A stretch of 64,000 nt of DNA from a marine actinobacterium PHSC20C1 (GCA_000153145.1 CH672415.1:548072-612071), one strand, 5' to 3'; numbered from the stretch's first letter, positions 37,491-48,395 are shown. The notes: generated from the sequence alone by a model not told the origin. A program made the numbers and translations.

Positions 37491-40364
37491 CTAGACACGG
37501 TTGCCACTGAGCACTTCGGCGAGGAACTGGCCCGTGTGACTACCTTTGACCTTTGCTAACTTCTCAGGCGTGGCTGTCGACAGGAGCTCACCACCACCTG
37601 CACCACCTTCTGGGCCAAGATCGATAAGCCAATCCGCAGACTTGATCACATCAAGATTGTGCTCGATGACAATGACCGTGTTTCCCTTATCTACAAGTCC
37701 ATTGAGCACCATCAGCAGCTTTCGCACATCCTCGAAGTGCAATCCGGTCGTCGGTTCGTCAAGGACATACACGCTTCGGCCCATCGAGCGCTTTTGCAGT
37801 TCGGTTGCTAGCTTGACACGCTGAGCCTCACCTCCGGACAGCGTTGTCGCACTCTGACCGAGGCGAACGTATCCGAGTCCAACCTCTTCGAGAGTTTTCA
37901 AATAGCGATGGATGCTCGAAATCGCTTCGAAGAAATCGGCGGCTTCGCTGATTGGCATGTCAAGAACTTCAGCAATGTTCTTCGACTTGTACTTCACCGC
38001 GAGCGTGTCGCGATTGTAGCGAGCCCCACCACACACTTCGCAGGCGACGTAGACATCCGGCAGGAAGTTCATCTCAATCTTGATAGTGCCGTCACCTGAG
38101 CAGTTTTCGCAACGACCGCCCTTCACATTGAAGCTGAAGCGACCTGGAAGGTAGCCGCGAGCTTTCGCATCGCCAGTTTCGGAAAAAAGTGTACGAATTT
38201 TGTCGAATACACCGGTATAGGTCGCTGGGTTGGAACGCGGGGTGCGGCCAATCGGGTTCTGATCGACGTGCACAACCTTGTCGAGGTTCTCGAGCCCTGT
38301 AACGCGGGTGTGCTTCCCGGGGATCTGCCGCGCCCCGTTGAGCTCGTTCGCGAGAACCTTGTACAGAATGTCGTTGACCAAGCTCGATTTGCCGGAACCG
38401 CTCACTCCCGTCACAGCGGTAAACGTGCCGAGAGGAAATTTTACAGTCACGTTCTTGAGGTTGTTGGCCTTTGCGCCTTCGACGACAATCTGTCGATCCC
38501 GATCGATAGGCCGACGCTTTTTCGGAGTTTCGATTGCTTTGCGGCCTGAGAGATAGTCAGCCGTAATTGAACGCTTGTTCTTGAGAAGATTTTCGTAGGA
38601 GCCTGAGTGCACAACTTCGCCGCCGTGCTCGCCAGCTCCGGGCCCGATGTCGACAATCCAATCGGCGGTGCGAATGGTGTCTTCATCGTGCTCAACGACG
38701 ATGAGTGTGTTGCCGAGATTCTTGAGCTTGACAAGGGTTTCAATGAGTCGGCGATTGTCTCGTTGGTGCAGACCGATACTTGGTTCGTCGAGCACGTAGA
38801 GCACGCCCGTGAGGCCGGAACCAATTTGGGTTGCCAGACGAATACGCTGAGCCTCGCCACCGCTGAGAGTTGCTGCCGCACGTGCCAAGTTGAGGTAACT
38901 CAAGCCAACTTCGACTAAGAATTCGAGTCGAAGCCGAATCTCGCGAAGTACCTGGGCAGCGATTCGAGCATCGCGCTCCGAAAGGGTGAGCTCGTTCATG
39001 AAGCCGTAGGCATCGATGAGGCTGAGCTCGCAAATATCCGAAATATTGTGGTCAGCAACAGTAACCGCAAGAACTTCTGGCTTGAGGCGCTTTCCGTTGC
39101 AGACTGGGCACGGAATTTCGCGCAAGTATGCCGCGTACCGCTGACGCTGAACGTCAGTTTCGGCTTCAAGATACTTTCGCTCGATGTATGGAATTACGCC
39201 TTCAAACCCGGTTGAATACTTCATCTCGCGGCCGTACCGGTTCTTCCACTTGACCGACACTTTGAAGTTGTTTCCGGTGAGGATCGCGTCCCGGACATCT
39301 TCAGGAAGCTCGCCCCATGGCGTATCGATCGAGAAATCTAGATCTTGGGCCAACCCGCCAAGAAGCTTCTCAAAGTAGTTGTAAAGCCCCTTGCCCGAGT
39401 TGGTCCACGGGAGGATCGCACCCTCGGACAGGCTTACCGAGTCGTCAGCAATCAGAAGGTCCGCATCGATTGACATGCGAGTGCCGAGCCCTGAGCACTC
39501 AGGGCACGCACCAAATGGCGCGTTGAACGAGAACGTCCGCGGCTCAATCTCAGTCAGTTGAATGGGGTGGTTATTGGGGCACGAAAGCTTTTCGGAGAAT
39601 GATCTCCACGCCGCATCCCCCTCTTCGTCAACGAAGTTGATCGCAACGATGCCGTCGGTTAGTCGAAGTGCGGTCTCGAGAGAATCAGTGAGTCGAGTAA
39701 GGATGTCGTCGCCGGCGACCAGGCGGTCAACGACAACCGAAATGTCGTGTTTGATCTGCTTCTTTAGCTTCGGAGGGTCACTCAGCTGGATCACGTCGCC
39801 GTCGACGAGCGCGCGCGAGTATCCGCTCGACGCTAACTCGGCGAAGAGATCGACGAACTCGCCCTTTTTTTGTGAAATTACTGGGCTAACGACTTGATAG
39901 CGCGTACCAGTGTCGAGCTTCATAAGTTGGTCGGCGATTTGCTGCACGGACTGACGTTCAATCTTTTCGCCACACACGGCACAGTGAGGAACGCCAATTC
40001 GAGCCCACAACAGCCGCATGTAGTCATAAATCTCGGTGATCGTACCGACCGTCGACCGTGGGTTGCGGTTCGTGGACTTCTGGTCAATCGATACCGCGGG
40101 ACTCAAGCCCTCTATGAAGTCAACATCGGGACGGTCAACCTGGCCGAGGAATTGCCGGGCATACGCGGAAAGGGACTCGACGTAGCGTCGTTGGCCTTCG
40201 GCGAAGATCGTGTCAAACGCGAGGCTCGACTTGCCTGAACCGGAAAGCCCGGTGAATACGACGAGAGAATCCCGAGGTATTTCGAGGTCGACGTTCTTCA
40301 GATTGTGAACTCGGGCGCCGCGGACGCTGAGGTGAGAATTGGGGATCGACTGTGCTGTAGTCAC
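37491..40364 (-). CDS. uvrA: Excinuclease ABC subunit A
   Basis: A 957-residue DNA damage sensor with two ABC ATPase modules. The first P-loop GLSGSGKSS, zinc modules ([21 protein letters not shown] with CEVCGG) and the two LSGGEAQR signatures are visible. Start revised: an ATG at 40373 overlaps a TAGAAT hexamer, while the GTG at 40364 lies exactly seven bases after it and gives [11 protein letters not shown], so I call a leaderless GTG start. I see no actinobacterial LexA box in the upstream region. Confidence 0.95.
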   Translation of the reverse strand: MTTAQSIPNSHLSVRGARVHNLKNVDLEIPRDSLVVFTGLSGSGKSSLAFDTIFAEGQRRYVESLSAYARQFLGQVDRPDVDFIEGLSPAVSIDQKSTNRNPRSTVGTITEIYDYMRLLWARIGVPHCAVCGEKIERQSVQQIADQLMKLDTGTRYQVVSPVISQKKGEFVDLFAELASSGYSRALVDGDVIQLSDPPKLKKQIKHDISVVVDRLVAGDDILTRLTDSLETALRLTDGIVAINFVDEEGDAAWRSFSEKLSCPNNHPIQLTEIEPRTFSFNAPFGACPECSGLGTRMSIDADLLIADDSVSLSEGAILPWTNSGKGLYNYFEKLLGGLAQDLDFSIDTPWGELPEDVRDAILTGNNFKVSVKWKNRYGREMKYSTGFEGVIPYIERKYLEAETDVQRQRYAAYLREIPCPVCNGKRLKPEVLAVTVADHNISDICELSLIDAYGFMNELTLSERDARIAAQVLREIRLRLEFLVEVGLSYLNLARAAATLSGGEAQRIRLATQIGSGLTGVLYVLDEPSIGLHQRDNRRLIETLVKLKNLGNTLIVVEHDEDTIRTADWIVDIGPGAGEHGGEVVHSGSYENLLKNKRSITADYLSGRKAIETPKKRRPIDRDRQIVVEGAKANNLKNVTVKFPLGTFTAVTGVSGSGKSSLVNDILYKVLANELNGARQIPGKHTRVTGLENLDKVVHVDQNPIGRTPRSNPATYTGVFDKIRTLFSETGDAKARGYLPGRFSFNVKGGRCENCSGDGTIKIEMNFLPDVYVACEVCGGARYNRDTLAVKYKSKNIAEVLDMPISEAADFFEAISSIHRYLKTLEEVGLGYVRLGQSATTLSGGEAQRVKLATELQKRSMGRSVYVLDEPTTGLHFEDVRKLLMVLNGLVDKGNTVIVIEHNLDVIKSADWLIDLGPEGGAGGGELLSTATPEKLAKVKGSHTGQFLAEVLSGNRV

Positions 40365-40371
40365 TCTTACC

Positions 40372-40377
40372 ATTCTA
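40372..40377 (-). promoter_or_regulatory. -10 hexamer for leaderless uvrA mRNA
   Basis: The minus strand reads TAGAAT, then seven bases, then the GTG at 40364. This overlaps the ATG at 40373 and rules it out as start if the promoter is right. Confidence 0.6.
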
Positions 40378-40419
40378 CGGAGACCACTGACATTGCCTGA
40401 ACGTTTACCTAATGCACGT

Positions 40420-40425
40420 GATAAT
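40420..40425 (+). promoter_or_regulatory. Candidate -10 for leaderless glycosyltransferase mRNA
   Basis: GATAAT, six bases, then ATG at 40432. It lies in the same 67-base gap as the uvrA promoter, facing away. Confidence 0.45.
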
Positions 40426-40431
40426 GAATAA

Positions 40432-41490
40432 ATGCATATTGCGCACGTGACCAGCTTCTATTCAGTACCGGCGCTCTCCCCCTCGAGCGCTGTCCGCGCA
40501 CGGGGCATCGCGTATCGCGCTGCTGGCCACGAATTTACGGTGATCATGCCGGGGGCGGGCGCCTCGGTCGAGTGGACCGAGTACGGAACGATCGTCACCG
40601 TTCCCGCTCGAGGTGCTGCGCTACGACGCGGGTTTGTAGCAATCCCCCGCGCGATTGGTCGAGCACTCGATCGTCTCGTTCCCGATCGACTCGAGGTCGC
40701 CGACCGGCTTAGTTTTCGGCAGCTGGGAGTATGGGCTCGCGAGAACCACGTGCCTGCTGTGCTCTTTGCGGATGACGTTCCCACGGACTGGGCGTCCGAT
40801 CGAGCAGTGCAGAACTATGACCGAGTCATCTGCAGTCCTTCATCCCCAACCAGCGCAGAGGTGCAATCATCGGCGGCCAGCCGACAGGTCTTCCTTCATC
40901 CTGGCGTCGATCTCGAGATCTTTACGCCTTTGAGACACAACTCCGCGCTGCGTGATACGAGCGGGGCCGCAACTATTTTGGTGTGCGCTGCTCCCCTGAC
41001 CGCTACAGGATCAGTCTCTACGGCGATCGATGTAGTCCGCCATCTCATCAACCAGCGTAAGGACACTCATCTTGTGGTGCTCGGCGACGGACCGCTGCGC
41101 AGCAGGCTAGAGAGGAGTTCTCACGGACTCCCCGTGCAGTTCTTGAGCGCGCAGACGCTCTCGCTAGCTGAACGATCTGAAGTGTTTGCGACCGCAGATT
41201 TCGCCCTCGTCACACTGGGTGGCAGTATCGGCCATGCCGTTGCCCTTGAGTCACTCGCGTCGGGAACACCAGTGATTCTTAGCGGTACTGACCACATCCA
41301 CATCGAATTCGGCAACGGCGGAGGGCTTAATGCCGAGGAGGACATGACCCAGATCGCCCACGCGGTTGCGGTGCTCTCCGAGGAACCCGTAGAGAGTCGT
41401 CGGCGGGCTGCACGCGATTCAGCGCTCCCCTTTGATGCGATGCCGCTTGCCCGTGCGATGGTGACGCTTCATGAGTCGTTGGGTTCATAA
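40432..41490 (+). CDS. GT4-like glycosyltransferase with degenerate EX7E motif
   Basis: A 352-residue GT-B fold protein. The N-terminal [19 protein letters not shown] matches phosphatidylinositol-mannosyltransferase-like enzymes, and [13 protein letters not shown] with [12 protein letters not shown] belong to the C-terminal nucleotide-sugar domain. The first glutamate of the usual EX7E pair is replaced by Ser (segment [11 protein letters not shown]), and the donor-site Lys is not obvious. So it may have altered activity or be a scaffold. It stands alone between uvrA and uvrB, converging on uvrB with a six-base gap. Confidence 0.78.
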   Translation: MHIAHVTSFYSVPALSPSSAVRARGIAYRAAGHEFTVIMPGAGASVEWTEYGTIVTVPARGAALRRGFVAIPRAIGRALDRLVPDRLEVADRLSFRQLGVWARENHVPAVLFADDVPTDWASDRAVQNYDRVICSPSSPTSAEVQSSAASRQVFLHPGVDLEIFTPLRHNSALRDTSGAATILVCAAPLTATGSVSTAIDVVRHLINQRKDTHLVVLGDGPLRSRLERSSHGLPVQFLSAQTLSLAERSEVFATADFALVTLGGSIGHAVALESLASGTPVILSGTDHIHIEFGNGGGLNAEEDMTQIAHAVAVLSEEPVESRRRAARDSALPFDAMPLARAMVTLHESLGS

Positions 41491-41496
41491 CAGCCG

Positions 41497-43569
41497 CTAG
41501 CGCAAGTGGCCAGCCTGCTCCATCTGGCGAAGCTCCTTCTTGAGATCTTGAACTTCATCACGCAGTCGTGCAGCCAACTCAAACTTGAGCTCGGATGCGG
41601 CCTGCAGCATCTGTTCATTAAGATCCGCAATGATTTGCTCAAGATCGTTTCCGCCGCTGGCGGCGATACCTTCTCTCGATAGTCGCGGAGTAGGCGTACG
41701 TTTCTTGCCGTCGCGATTGCGAGTAGCGAGCAACTCGGCGGTGTCTGCACCTTCACGGAGTAATGCGTCGGTAATGTCCGCAATTTTCTTGCGCAAGGGT
41801 TGCGGGTCTATGCCGTGTTCGGTGTTGTAAGCGACCTGTTTCTCTCGACGCCGGTCGGTCTCGTCGATCGCAAACTGCATGGAGCGCGTGACGACATCCG
41901 CGTACATATGGACTTCGCCTGAGACATTTCTGGCCGCGCGACCGATGGTTTGGATGAGTGAAGTAGATGACCGAAGAAATCCTTCTTTGTCCGCGTCGAG
42001 AATAGCGACGAGAGAAACTTCAGGTAGGTCGAGTCCCTCACGAAGCAGATTAATTCCGACGAGCACGTCATAGACGCCCTGACGGAGTTCAGTGAGAAGT
42101 TCAACTCGACGCAGAGTGTCAACGTCGGAGTGCAAATAGCGCACTCTCACACCGTGCTCTGACAGGAACTCGGTCAGTTCTTCTGCCATCTTCTTGGTCA
42201 ATGTCGTGACCAAAATGCGTTCGTTTTTTTCAACGCGCAATCTGATCTGCTCTAAGAGATCGTCAATCTGACCCTTGGATGGCTTCACAACGATGTGGGG
42301 ATCAATCAATCCTGTTGGGCGAATGACCTGTTCGACAATTGAGTCTGTGATCCCCAGCTCGTAGCGACCGGGAGTGGCCGATAGATAGATTTTTTGACCG
42401 GCACGTTCCAGAAACTCCTCCCACTTGAGGGGGCGATTATCGAGCGCACTTGGCAGGCGAAAACCATGTTCGACCAGTGTGCGCTTTCGTGAAGCATCGC
42501 CCTCGTACATCGCCCCAATTTGAGGCACTGTGACGTGCGACTCATCAATCACGACCAAGAAGTCTTCAGGGAAGTAGTCGAGTAGGCAGCTCGGCGGTTC
42601 TCCCGGCTGACGACCATCCATGTGAAGAGAGTAGTTCTCGATGCCGTTGCAGAAGCCAATCTGCTCCATCATTTCGATGTCGAAGGTTGTTCGCATTCGC
42701 AAGCGTTGTGCTTCAAGCAACTTTCCCTGACGCTCAAGTACTCCAAGTCGGTCGGCTAGTTCCTCTTGAATCGAGACGATTGCGCGCTTGATGGTGTCAG
42801 GACTTGCGGAATAATGTGTGCCAGGGAAGACCGAGACGGCATCCATTTGTTTGATAATTTCGCCCGTCAACGGATGCAAGGAATATAGCGCCTCGATCTC
42901 GTCCCCGAACATTTCGATACGAATAGCGAGCTCTTCGTATACCGGGATGATTTCAATCGTGTCGCCCCGTACGCGGAAATTTCCACGAGAGAAGTCGTAG
43001 TCGTTGCGCTGGTACTGCATACCCACGAACTTGCGAATGAGCGTCTCGCGGTCGATGCGCATACCGACCTGAAGCGCAATCATTGCTTCGAGGTAGGACT
43101 CCGCGGCGCCCAAACCGTAGATGCTCGAGACGGTCGAAACCACAACGGTGTCTCTGCGACTCAAGAGCGAGTTTGTAGTCGAATGACGGAGACGCTCGAC
43201 CTCGGCGTTGACCGAGGAATCCTTCTCGATGAAAGTGTCTGTCTGCGGAATGTACGCCTCGGGTTGGTAATAGTCGTAGTAGGAGACGAAGTACTCAACA
43301 GCATTGTTCGGCATGAGATCGCGGAACTCATTCGCCAACTGCGCAGCCAGTGTTTTGTTGTGCGACATGATCAGTGTCGGTCGCTGAACCTGCTCGATAA
43401 GCCACGCCGTAGTCGCAGACTTGCCCGTTCCCGTAGCTCCCAAGAGCACGACATCCGTCTCCCCCGCATTGATGCGCTGAGCGAGCTGGCGAATTGCTTC
43501 AGGTTGATCACCGGATGGCGTGTACTCGCTGATCACCTCAAACGGACGGACAGAGCGAGTTGGTTCCAT
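41497..43569 (-). CDS. uvrB: Excinuclease ABC subunit B
   Basis: A 690-residue helicase-fold damage verifier. Walker A GATGTGKS is at 44-51, the beta-hairpin region [21 protein letters not shown] follows, DESH is the helicase box II, and a C-terminal UVR domain (about 645-680) binds UvrC. ATG with TAGACT six bases upstream, so probably leaderless. coaE lies upstream on the same strand. Confidence 0.97.
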   Translation of the reverse strand: MEPTRSVRPFEVISEYTPSGDQPEAIRQLAQRINAGETDVVLLGATGTGKSATTAWLIEQVQRPTLIMSHNKTLAAQLANEFRDLMPNNAVEYFVSYYDYYQPEAYIPQTDTFIEKDSSVNAEVERLRHSTTNSLLSRRDTVVVSTVSSIYGLGAAESYLEAMIALQVGMRIDRETLIRKFVGMQYQRNDYDFSRGNFRVRGDTIEIIPVYEELAIRIEMFGDEIEALYSLHPLTGEIIKQMDAVSVFPGTHYSASPDTIKRAIVSIQEELADRLGVLERQGKLLEAQRLRMRTTFDIEMMEQIGFCNGIENYSLHMDGRQPGEPPSCLLDYFPEDFLVVIDESHVTVPQIGAMYEGDASRKRTLVEHGFRLPSALDNRPLKWEEFLERAGQKIYLSATPGRYELGITDSIVEQVIRPTGLIDPHIVVKPSKGQIDDLLEQIRLRVEKNERILVTTLTKKMAEELTEFLSEHGVRVRYLHSDVDTLRRVELLTELRQGVYDVLVGINLLREGLDLPEVSLVAILDADKEGFLRSSTSLIQTIGRAARNVSGEVHMYADVVTRSMQFAIDETDRRREKQVAYNTEHGIDPQPLRKKIADITDALLREGADTAELLATRNRDGKKRTPTPRLSREGIAASGGNDLEQIIADLNEQMLQAASELKFELAARLRDEVQDLKKELRQMEQAGHLR

Positions 43570-43575
43570 TCATCA

Positions 43576-43581
43576 AGTCTA
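43576..43581 (-). promoter_or_regulatory. -10 hexamer for leaderless uvrB mRNA
   Basis: The minus strand reads TAGACT, then six bases, then ATG at 43569. It lies in the 34-base gap after coaE. Confidence 0.6.
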
Positions 43582-43603
43582 AACAACCGCACTGACAACT
43601 AGA

Positions 43604-44221
43604 TTAGAGCCGGCTTCGCAGCCGTTCTTCTATGAGCGACCACACCTCGTCCGCTCGACGTTTGGTCTCGTCTAGCGAACCGTTTGCGTCGATTACGATG
43701 TCGGCGACCGCCTGACGCTGTTCAGCAGTTGCTTGGGACGCAATACGCCCCGCTGCCTCATTCGCATCCATGTTGCGATGCCTAATGAGCCGCTGGATGC
43801 GCACGTCGGATTCGGCCTCGACCGTTACGACCAATTCAAAGCGATCGAGCGACTGAGCTGACTCCACTAGCAACGGAATGTCATAAACAACGACCGCCTG
43901 TGGATCGATGCGGGATGCCTCGTCAAAGCGTTGTTGAGCGAGACGGCCAATTGCAGGATGAGTTATGGCATTGAGAGCCGCCCGAGCGCTGTTGTCTCCA
44001 AAAATAAGACTGCCGAGCGCACCGCGCTTCAACGATCCGTCGAGTGCAATCACTTCGGGGCCGAATTGTTTCGCAATTGAATCAAGCACTGGTGAGCCAG
44101 GAGCCACTACTTCACGGGCCAAAGCGTCCGCATCGACGATCACAGCGCCTCGCTGCTGCCAACGCTGAGCGACCGTCGATTTTCCGGACGCGATCCCCCC
44201 GGTGAGCGCTATTAAGTGCAT
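43604..44221 (-). CDS. coaE: Dephospho-CoA kinase
   Basis: A 205-residue P-loop kinase for the last step of coenzyme A synthesis. The P-loop GGIASGKST is at 8-16, and VVYDIPLLVES is the conserved central segment. It is the short form without the GrpB-like extension seen in mycobacteria. ATG with TAGCAT six bases upstream. Confidence 0.94.
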   Translation of the reverse strand: MHLIALTGGIASGKSTVAQRWQQRGAVIVDADALAREVVAPGSPVLDSIAKQFGPEVIALDGSLKRGALGSLIFGDNSARAALNAITHPAIGRLAQQRFDEASRIDPQAVVVYDIPLLVESAQSLDRFELVVTVEAESDVRIQRLIRHRNMDANEAAGRIASQATAEQRQAVADIVIDANGSLDETKRRADEVWSLIEERLRSRL

Positions 44222-44227
44222 GCCCTA

Positions 44228-44233
44228 ATGCTA
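44228..44233 (-). promoter_or_regulatory. -10 hexamer for leaderless coaE mRNA
   Basis: The minus strand reads TAGCAT, then six bases, then ATG at 44221. It overlaps by two bases the TAGCCT of the divergent DUF4126 promoter. Confidence 0.55.
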
Positions 44234-44237
44234 GCCT
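44232..44237 (+). promoter_or_regulatory. Candidate -10 of the DUF4126 gene
   Basis: TAGCCT would start transcription near 44244, about 16 bases before the DUF4126 ATG and just upstream of its AAAGGA site. It overlaps the coaE -10. Confidence 0.4.
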
Positions 44238-44259
44238 CAGCGTGTTGAAAGGAACTGCG

Positions 44260-44850
44260 ATGTTCGAGGTGCTCACTGGAAGCGGGTTGGCCGTGGCGGC
44301 AGGGCTCAACGCCTACATCCCGCTTCTCATTCTGGGCCTCGCTGGACGGCTGTTCGACTTCGTTGAGCTTCCGGCAGCCTGGGTCTGGCTAGAGAATCCT
44401 TGGGTTCTTGTCATCCTGGGCGTGCTCCTGGTCGTGGAGGTTGTCGCGGATAAAATTCCTGTGGTCGACTCCGTCAACGACTGGATCCAGACTTTGGTTC
44501 GTCCGGTCGCCGGTGGAATCGCCTTTGGGACTGGCGCAGCAGCGGAGACTGCCGTTGTCACCGATCCCGCCTCCTTTTTCAGCTCGAACGCCTGGATTCC
44601 GGTCGCAGTTGGGGTAGTTCTTGCGTTGGGAACTCATGCAGCCAAAATGCTAGTCCGGCCGGCATTAAATGCCGCTACCGCTGGCACAGCAGCACCCGTG
44701 GTGAGCGCAGTAGAAGACATCAGTAGCGTGCTCTTGAGCATTCTGGCGCTCGTCGTCCCAGTGATCGGTATTCTGGCGCTCTTAGGACTCATTACCCTGG
44801 TCGTTCTCCGCATCAAGCGTCTGCGACGAAGGCCACAGCCAGTTCAGTAA
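44260..44850 (+). CDS. DUF4126 family membrane protein
   Basis: A 196-residue membrane protein with about five hydrophobic segments and the DUF4126 features ASG-like SGLAVAAGLNAYIPLLILGLAGR at the start and an EVVADKIPVVDSVNDWIQT segment near 65-85. The function is unknown. The ATG at 44260 follows AAAGGA; the GTG at 44242 would precede the predicted ribosome site and sit on the transcription start. It is divergent from coaE and converges on rpsA. Confidence 0.82.
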   Translation: MFEVLTGSGLAVAAGLNAYIPLLILGLAGRLFDFVELPAAWVWLENPWVLVILGVLLVVEVVADKIPVVDSVNDWIQTLVRPVAGGIAFGTGAAAETAVVTDPASFFSSNAWIPVAVGVVLALGTHAAKMLVRPALNAATAGTAAPVVSAVEDISSVLLSILALVVPVIGILALLGLITLVVLRIKRLRRRPQPVQ

Positions 44851-44876
44851 CCCGCTAAGGCCGATCGTTAACTGAC

Positions 44877-44908
44877 TGTGGCCAGCCTCCCGAAGGAGAC
44901 TGGCCACA
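44877..44908. terminator. Bidirectional terminator between DUF4126 and rpsA
   Basis: TGTGGCCAG pairs with CTGGCCACA, continued by CTCC/GGAG after one mismatch, around a CGAA tetraloop. It lies 17 bases past the rpsA stop and 26 past the DUF4126 stop. No T-run on either side. Confidence 0.75.
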
Positions 44909-44924
44909 AACGTTCAACTAGGAA

Positions 44925-46391
44925 CTAGTTGTTGCTCGAGAGCTTCTCGCGAAGAGCGGCGAGAGTTTCGTCGTCTGCAAGCGTTCCTGAACCGGCAGCA
45001 GAAGCAGCTTCTTCGTTCGAGAACGAAGATGCTCCGGCGGGTGCACTGCTGATCGACTCTTCCTGAATCGCTGCAGCTGCAACCTGCTTCTTGTGCTGTT
45101 CCCAACGAGCCTGGGCTGCAGCGTAATCCTGCTCCCACTTCTCGCGCTGCGACTCGAAACCATCTTTCCATTCGTTGGTCTCGGGGTCGAAGCCGTCCGG
45201 GTACTTGTAGTTGCCCTGGTCGTCGTACTCGGTGAGCATTCCGTAGAGCGCCGGGTCGAACTCGGTGCCTTCGGGGTCAACGCCCTCGTTGGCCTGCTTG
45301 AGGCTCAACGAGATGCGACGGCGCTCGAGGTCAATGTCGATGACCTTGACGAATACTTCGTCGCCAACCGAAACAACCTGCTCGGCGAGTTCAACGTGCT
45401 TGCCCGACAGCTCGGAGATGTGCACGAGGCCCTCGATGCCGTCTGCAACGCGAACAAACGCGCCGAACGGAACGAGCTTGGTGACCTTACCCGGTGCAAC
45501 CTGTCCGATTGCGTGGGTGCGGGCAAATACCTGCCACGGGTCTTCCTGTGTTGCCTTGAGGGAGAGCGACACGCGCTCGCGCTCGAGATCAACTTCGAGG
45601 ATCTCAACGGTAACTTCCTGGCCAACTTCAACAACTTCTGAAGCGTGCTCGATGTGCTTCCACGAGAGCTCAGAAACGTGAACCAGTCCGTCTACGCCAC
45701 CGAGGTCAACAAACGCACCGAAGTTAACGATCGAGGAAACGACACCCTTGCGAACCTGGCCCTTGGCGAGGTTGTTGAGGAACGAAGTGCGGCTAGCCGA
45801 CTGCGTCTCTTCAAGGAGTGCACGGCGCGAAAGAACAACGTTGTTGCGGTTCTTGTCGAGCTCGAGGATCTTGGCTTCGATCTCTTGGCCGAGGTACGGC
45901 GTGAGGTCGCGGACACGACGCAACTCGATGAGCGATGCGGGGAGGAATCCACGAAGACCGATGTCAACGATGAGTCCACCCTTGACGACCTCGATAACCG
46001 AACCGGTGACAACGCCATCCGATTCCTTGATGAGCTCAACGTCGCCCCATGCACGCTCGTACTGTGCGCGCTTCTTGGACAGAATGAGACGGCCTTCTTT
46101 GTCTTCCTTCTGAAGAACAAGTGCCTCAACAGTGTCGCCGACGTTGACAACCTCTGTGGGGTCAACGTCGTGCTTGATGGAAAGTTCACGGGAGGGGATT
46201 ACACCCTCGGTCTTGTAACCGACGTCGAGGAGTACCTCGTCACGATCGATTTTGACGACGGTACCTTCGATAAGGTCACCATCATTGAAGAACTTCAGCG
46301 TCTTTTCGACCGCGGCGAGGAAATCTTCAGCAGATCCAATGTCATTGATGGCGACCTGCTTGGGTGCCTTGTCGGTCGTTGCGATTGTCAT
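44925..46391 (-). CDS. rpsA: 30S ribosomal protein S1
   Basis: A 488-residue S1 with four S1 RNA-binding domains (about 35-105, 120-190, 208-278, 294-365) and an acidic, Ala/Ser/Glu-rich C-terminal tail, the usual actinobacterial layout. It helps recruit structured mRNAs to the ribosome. ATG at 46391 with GGAG ten bases upstream. The open frame back to 46505 covers the leader and is not coding. Many genes here seem leaderless and would not need S1 for initiation. Confidence 0.96.
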   Translation of the reverse strand: MTIATTDKAPKQVAINDIGSAEDFLAAVEKTLKFFNDGDLIEGTVVKIDRDEVLLDVGYKTEGVIPSRELSIKHDVDPTEVVNVGDTVEALVLQKEDKEGRLILSKKRAQYERAWGDVELIKESDGVVTGSVIEVVKGGLIVDIGLRGFLPASLIELRRVRDLTPYLGQEIEAKILELDKNRNNVVLSRRALLEETQSASRTSFLNNLAKGQVRKGVVSSIVNFGAFVDLGGVDGLVHVSELSWKHIEHASEVVEVGQEVTVEILEVDLERERVSLSLKATQEDPWQVFARTHAIGQVAPGKVTKLVPFGAFVRVADGIEGLVHISELSGKHVELAEQVVSVGDEVFVKVIDIDLERRRISLSLKQANEGVDPEGTEFDPALYGMLTEYDDQGNYKYPDGFDPETNEWKDGFESQREKWEQDYAAAQARWEQHKKQVAAAAIQEESISSAPAGASSFSNEEAASAAGSGTLADDETLAALREKLSSNN

Positions 46392-46508
46392 GTAGTAGTT
46401 GCTCCGGTATGGGTCGCGCCTCGAAAAGCGCTCAATTGGGCCAACGGCGAAATGAATCTGTATTCTCGCCGAAGGCAGGCGAATAAGAAGTCGCAATTGC
46501 GACACTCC

Positions 46509-46514
46509 AGCCTA
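46509..46514 (-). promoter_or_regulatory. Candidate -10 of rpsA
   Basis: The minus strand reads TAGGCT, giving a start near 46502 and a leader of about 110 bases. A long leader is common for rpsA, which is often autoregulated; no specific element is identified. Confidence 0.35.
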
Positions 46515-46617
46515 GCGCCTCGCTCGGCAGAAGACCAACCGAAAGACAGGCGTGCCTCCCGCTATTTCTCTGGAATGCGCGCGAAGTGGTCGGCCTGAGG
46601 AGTCGTTCGCACCTGAC

Positions 46618-48333
46618 CTACTCAGAGTATGGCGCTAAGAGCGCGGTACGTAGAGTGTCGAGTCCGACTCCCCCAACGTTGAGCGCCCGATGATGGAACG
46701 CTTTCAAGTCGAAGGAATCGCCTTCGATTGCCTTGCACTCATCTCTCAATTGCTCCCAAATTCGTTGGCCGACCTTGTACGAGGGCGCCTGACCAGGCCA
46801 GCCAAAGTAGCGGTTGACTTCGAAGCGCACGTTGGCTGGATCTAGCGTCACGTTCTTGGTGAGGAAGTCGAGCGCGTAGTCGTAGTCCCAGACTCCTGTA
46901 CCGTCGAGTTTCGGTTTTCCCAGGTGTACACCGATGTCGAGGACGACGCGGGCAGCTCGCATCCGCTGTCCGTCGAGCATCCCCAAACGGTCTGCAGGGT
47001 CGTCAAGAAATCCGAGTTCGGCCATAAGACGCTCCGCATACAACGCCCAGCCTTCCGCGTGTCCCGAAGAACCGGATAACTGGCGTCGATAGGTGTTGAG
47101 CTGATTGCGATTGTAGACCGCCTGTGCGATCTGCAAATGATGACCTGGCACACCCTCGTGGTAGACGGTGGTCGCTTCGCGCCATGTAGTAAATTCAGTC
47201 ACCGACTCAGGCACAGACCACCACATGCGGCCAGGGCGCGAAAAATCGTCGCTCGGTCCCGTGTAGTAGATAATTCCGTCATGAGTGGGCGCGATCCGGC
47301 ATTCGAGCGCGCGCATCGGCTCGGCGATGTCAAAGTGAGTGCCGGCGAGGGCAGACACCGCTTCGTCGCTGAGCTTCTGCATCCATTCACGCAGTGCGTC
47401 TGTGCCGTGCAAAGTGCGAGAAGGATCAGCATCTAAGAATTCGATAGCCTCGGCGACTGTTGCGCCCGGCTTTATCTCGCGCGCGATATCTTCCTGTTCG
47501 CGCGTCATGCGCGCTAATTCGTCGATCCCCCACTCATAGGTTTCGTCGAGGTCAACTTTTGCGCCGAGGAACCGTTGGGATTGCAAGGCATACAGGTCAC
47601 GGCCGAACGCGTCCTCGGTTGTTGCCAGGGGCGCAAGTTCTGTGCTGAGAAACTCTTCGAGCCGGCGATAACTGTCAGCCGCGGCTGACGCCCCCGAGGC
47701 GAGTTTGCGATCTAGAGCTGAGTCCTCAGCGACAAAGGCTCCCGCCTGAGCAATGAAGTCATCGAAGAACCCACCAGGCGACGAAATCTGCTTCGCCTGA
47801 TTGACGACCTCGGCCACTTGGCGCTGGGCGGGCACAACAGCTTGATCGCTCCCCTGTCGCAGAGTTGCAATGTAGCCCTCAATCGCGTCTGGAATGTTGT
47901 GCAGTCGATCGGCAATTACAGACCAATCGTCTCCCGTTGCAGTCGGCATCAGGTCGAGCACTCCGCGAATGTCTTGCGCTGGGCTTGCAAGGTTGTTGAG
48001 ATCGCGCATCCAGAGGCGAGCCGCATCCGACTCAAGGTCAAGTCGTAGTGTCGAAATCATCTCTGTTTTTGTAACGAGATCGACGCTATCGATGACTGTT
48101 GCGGCCTCTAGCCGAGACAACACGTCTCGTGTAGCACTGATCATCCGAGCATGGCCGTCTGGCGAGTAATCGGCGTAGCCGGAATGAGCACCGGGCAAGC
48201 CGATCCAGGTGGCAATTGCAGGATCCAGTTCGGTTAGCGTTTCAACCCACTCTTCAGCAATTGCATCAATCGGAGTGGTCTCGCGGCGATCATCGTTCGT
48301 ACCGTCGGCGGGCTGAAATACAGAATCTGACAT
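46618..48333 (-). CDS. DUF885 family protein (predicted metallopeptidase)
   Basis: A 571-residue DUF885 protein. The probable zinc motif is HEGVPGHH at 392-399, with EGWALY at 427-432 supplying a further acidic ligand. This resembles the arrangement in M3/M32-like helical peptidases. No signal peptide, so it acts in the cytoplasm; the substrate is unknown. AGGGAG lies ten bases before the ATG. It follows ptsH by 62 bases, and polA, ptsH and this gene may be one transcript. Confidence 0.82.
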   Translation of the reverse strand: MSDSVFQPADGTNDDRRETTPIDAIAEEWVETLTELDPAIATWIGLPGAHSGYADYSPDGHARMISATRDVLSRLEAATVIDSVDLVTKTEMISTLRLDLESDAARLWMRDLNNLASPAQDIRGVLDLMPTATGDDWSVIADRLHNIPDAIEGYIATLRQGSDQAVVPAQRQVAEVVNQAKQISSPGGFFDDFIAQAGAFVAEDSALDRKLASGASAAADSYRRLEEFLSTELAPLATTEDAFGRDLYALQSQRFLGAKVDLDETYEWGIDELARMTREQEDIAREIKPGATVAEAIEFLDADPSRTLHGTDALREWMQKLSDEAVSALAGTHFDIAEPMRALECRIAPTHDGIIYYTGPSDDFSRPGRMWWSVPESVTEFTTWREATTVYHEGVPGHHLQIAQAVYNRNQLNTYRRQLSGSSGHAEGWALYAERLMAELGFLDDPADRLGMLDGQRMRAARVVLDIGVHLGKPKLDGTGVWDYDYALDFLTKNVTLDPANVRFEVNRYFGWPGQAPSYKVGQRIWEQLRDECKAIEGDSFDLKAFHHRALNVGGVGLDTLRTALLAPYSE

Positions 48334-48395
48334 CGTTGTCTGGCTCCCTTTATCGTTAGGTGCTGAGCTTCACAGTTGCGCACGGTGCGGTGCTG

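Noticed and set aside
40378-40431. Possible LexA (SOS) box upstream of uvrA
   Set aside because: Only a half-like GAACGTTT near 40399 is seen; the actinobacterial palindrome TCGAAC-N4-GTTCGA is not present.
45645-46598. A 317-codon open frame antisense to rpsA and its leader
   Set aside because: It is the complement of the conserved S1 repeats; the composition is an artefact of the sense strand.
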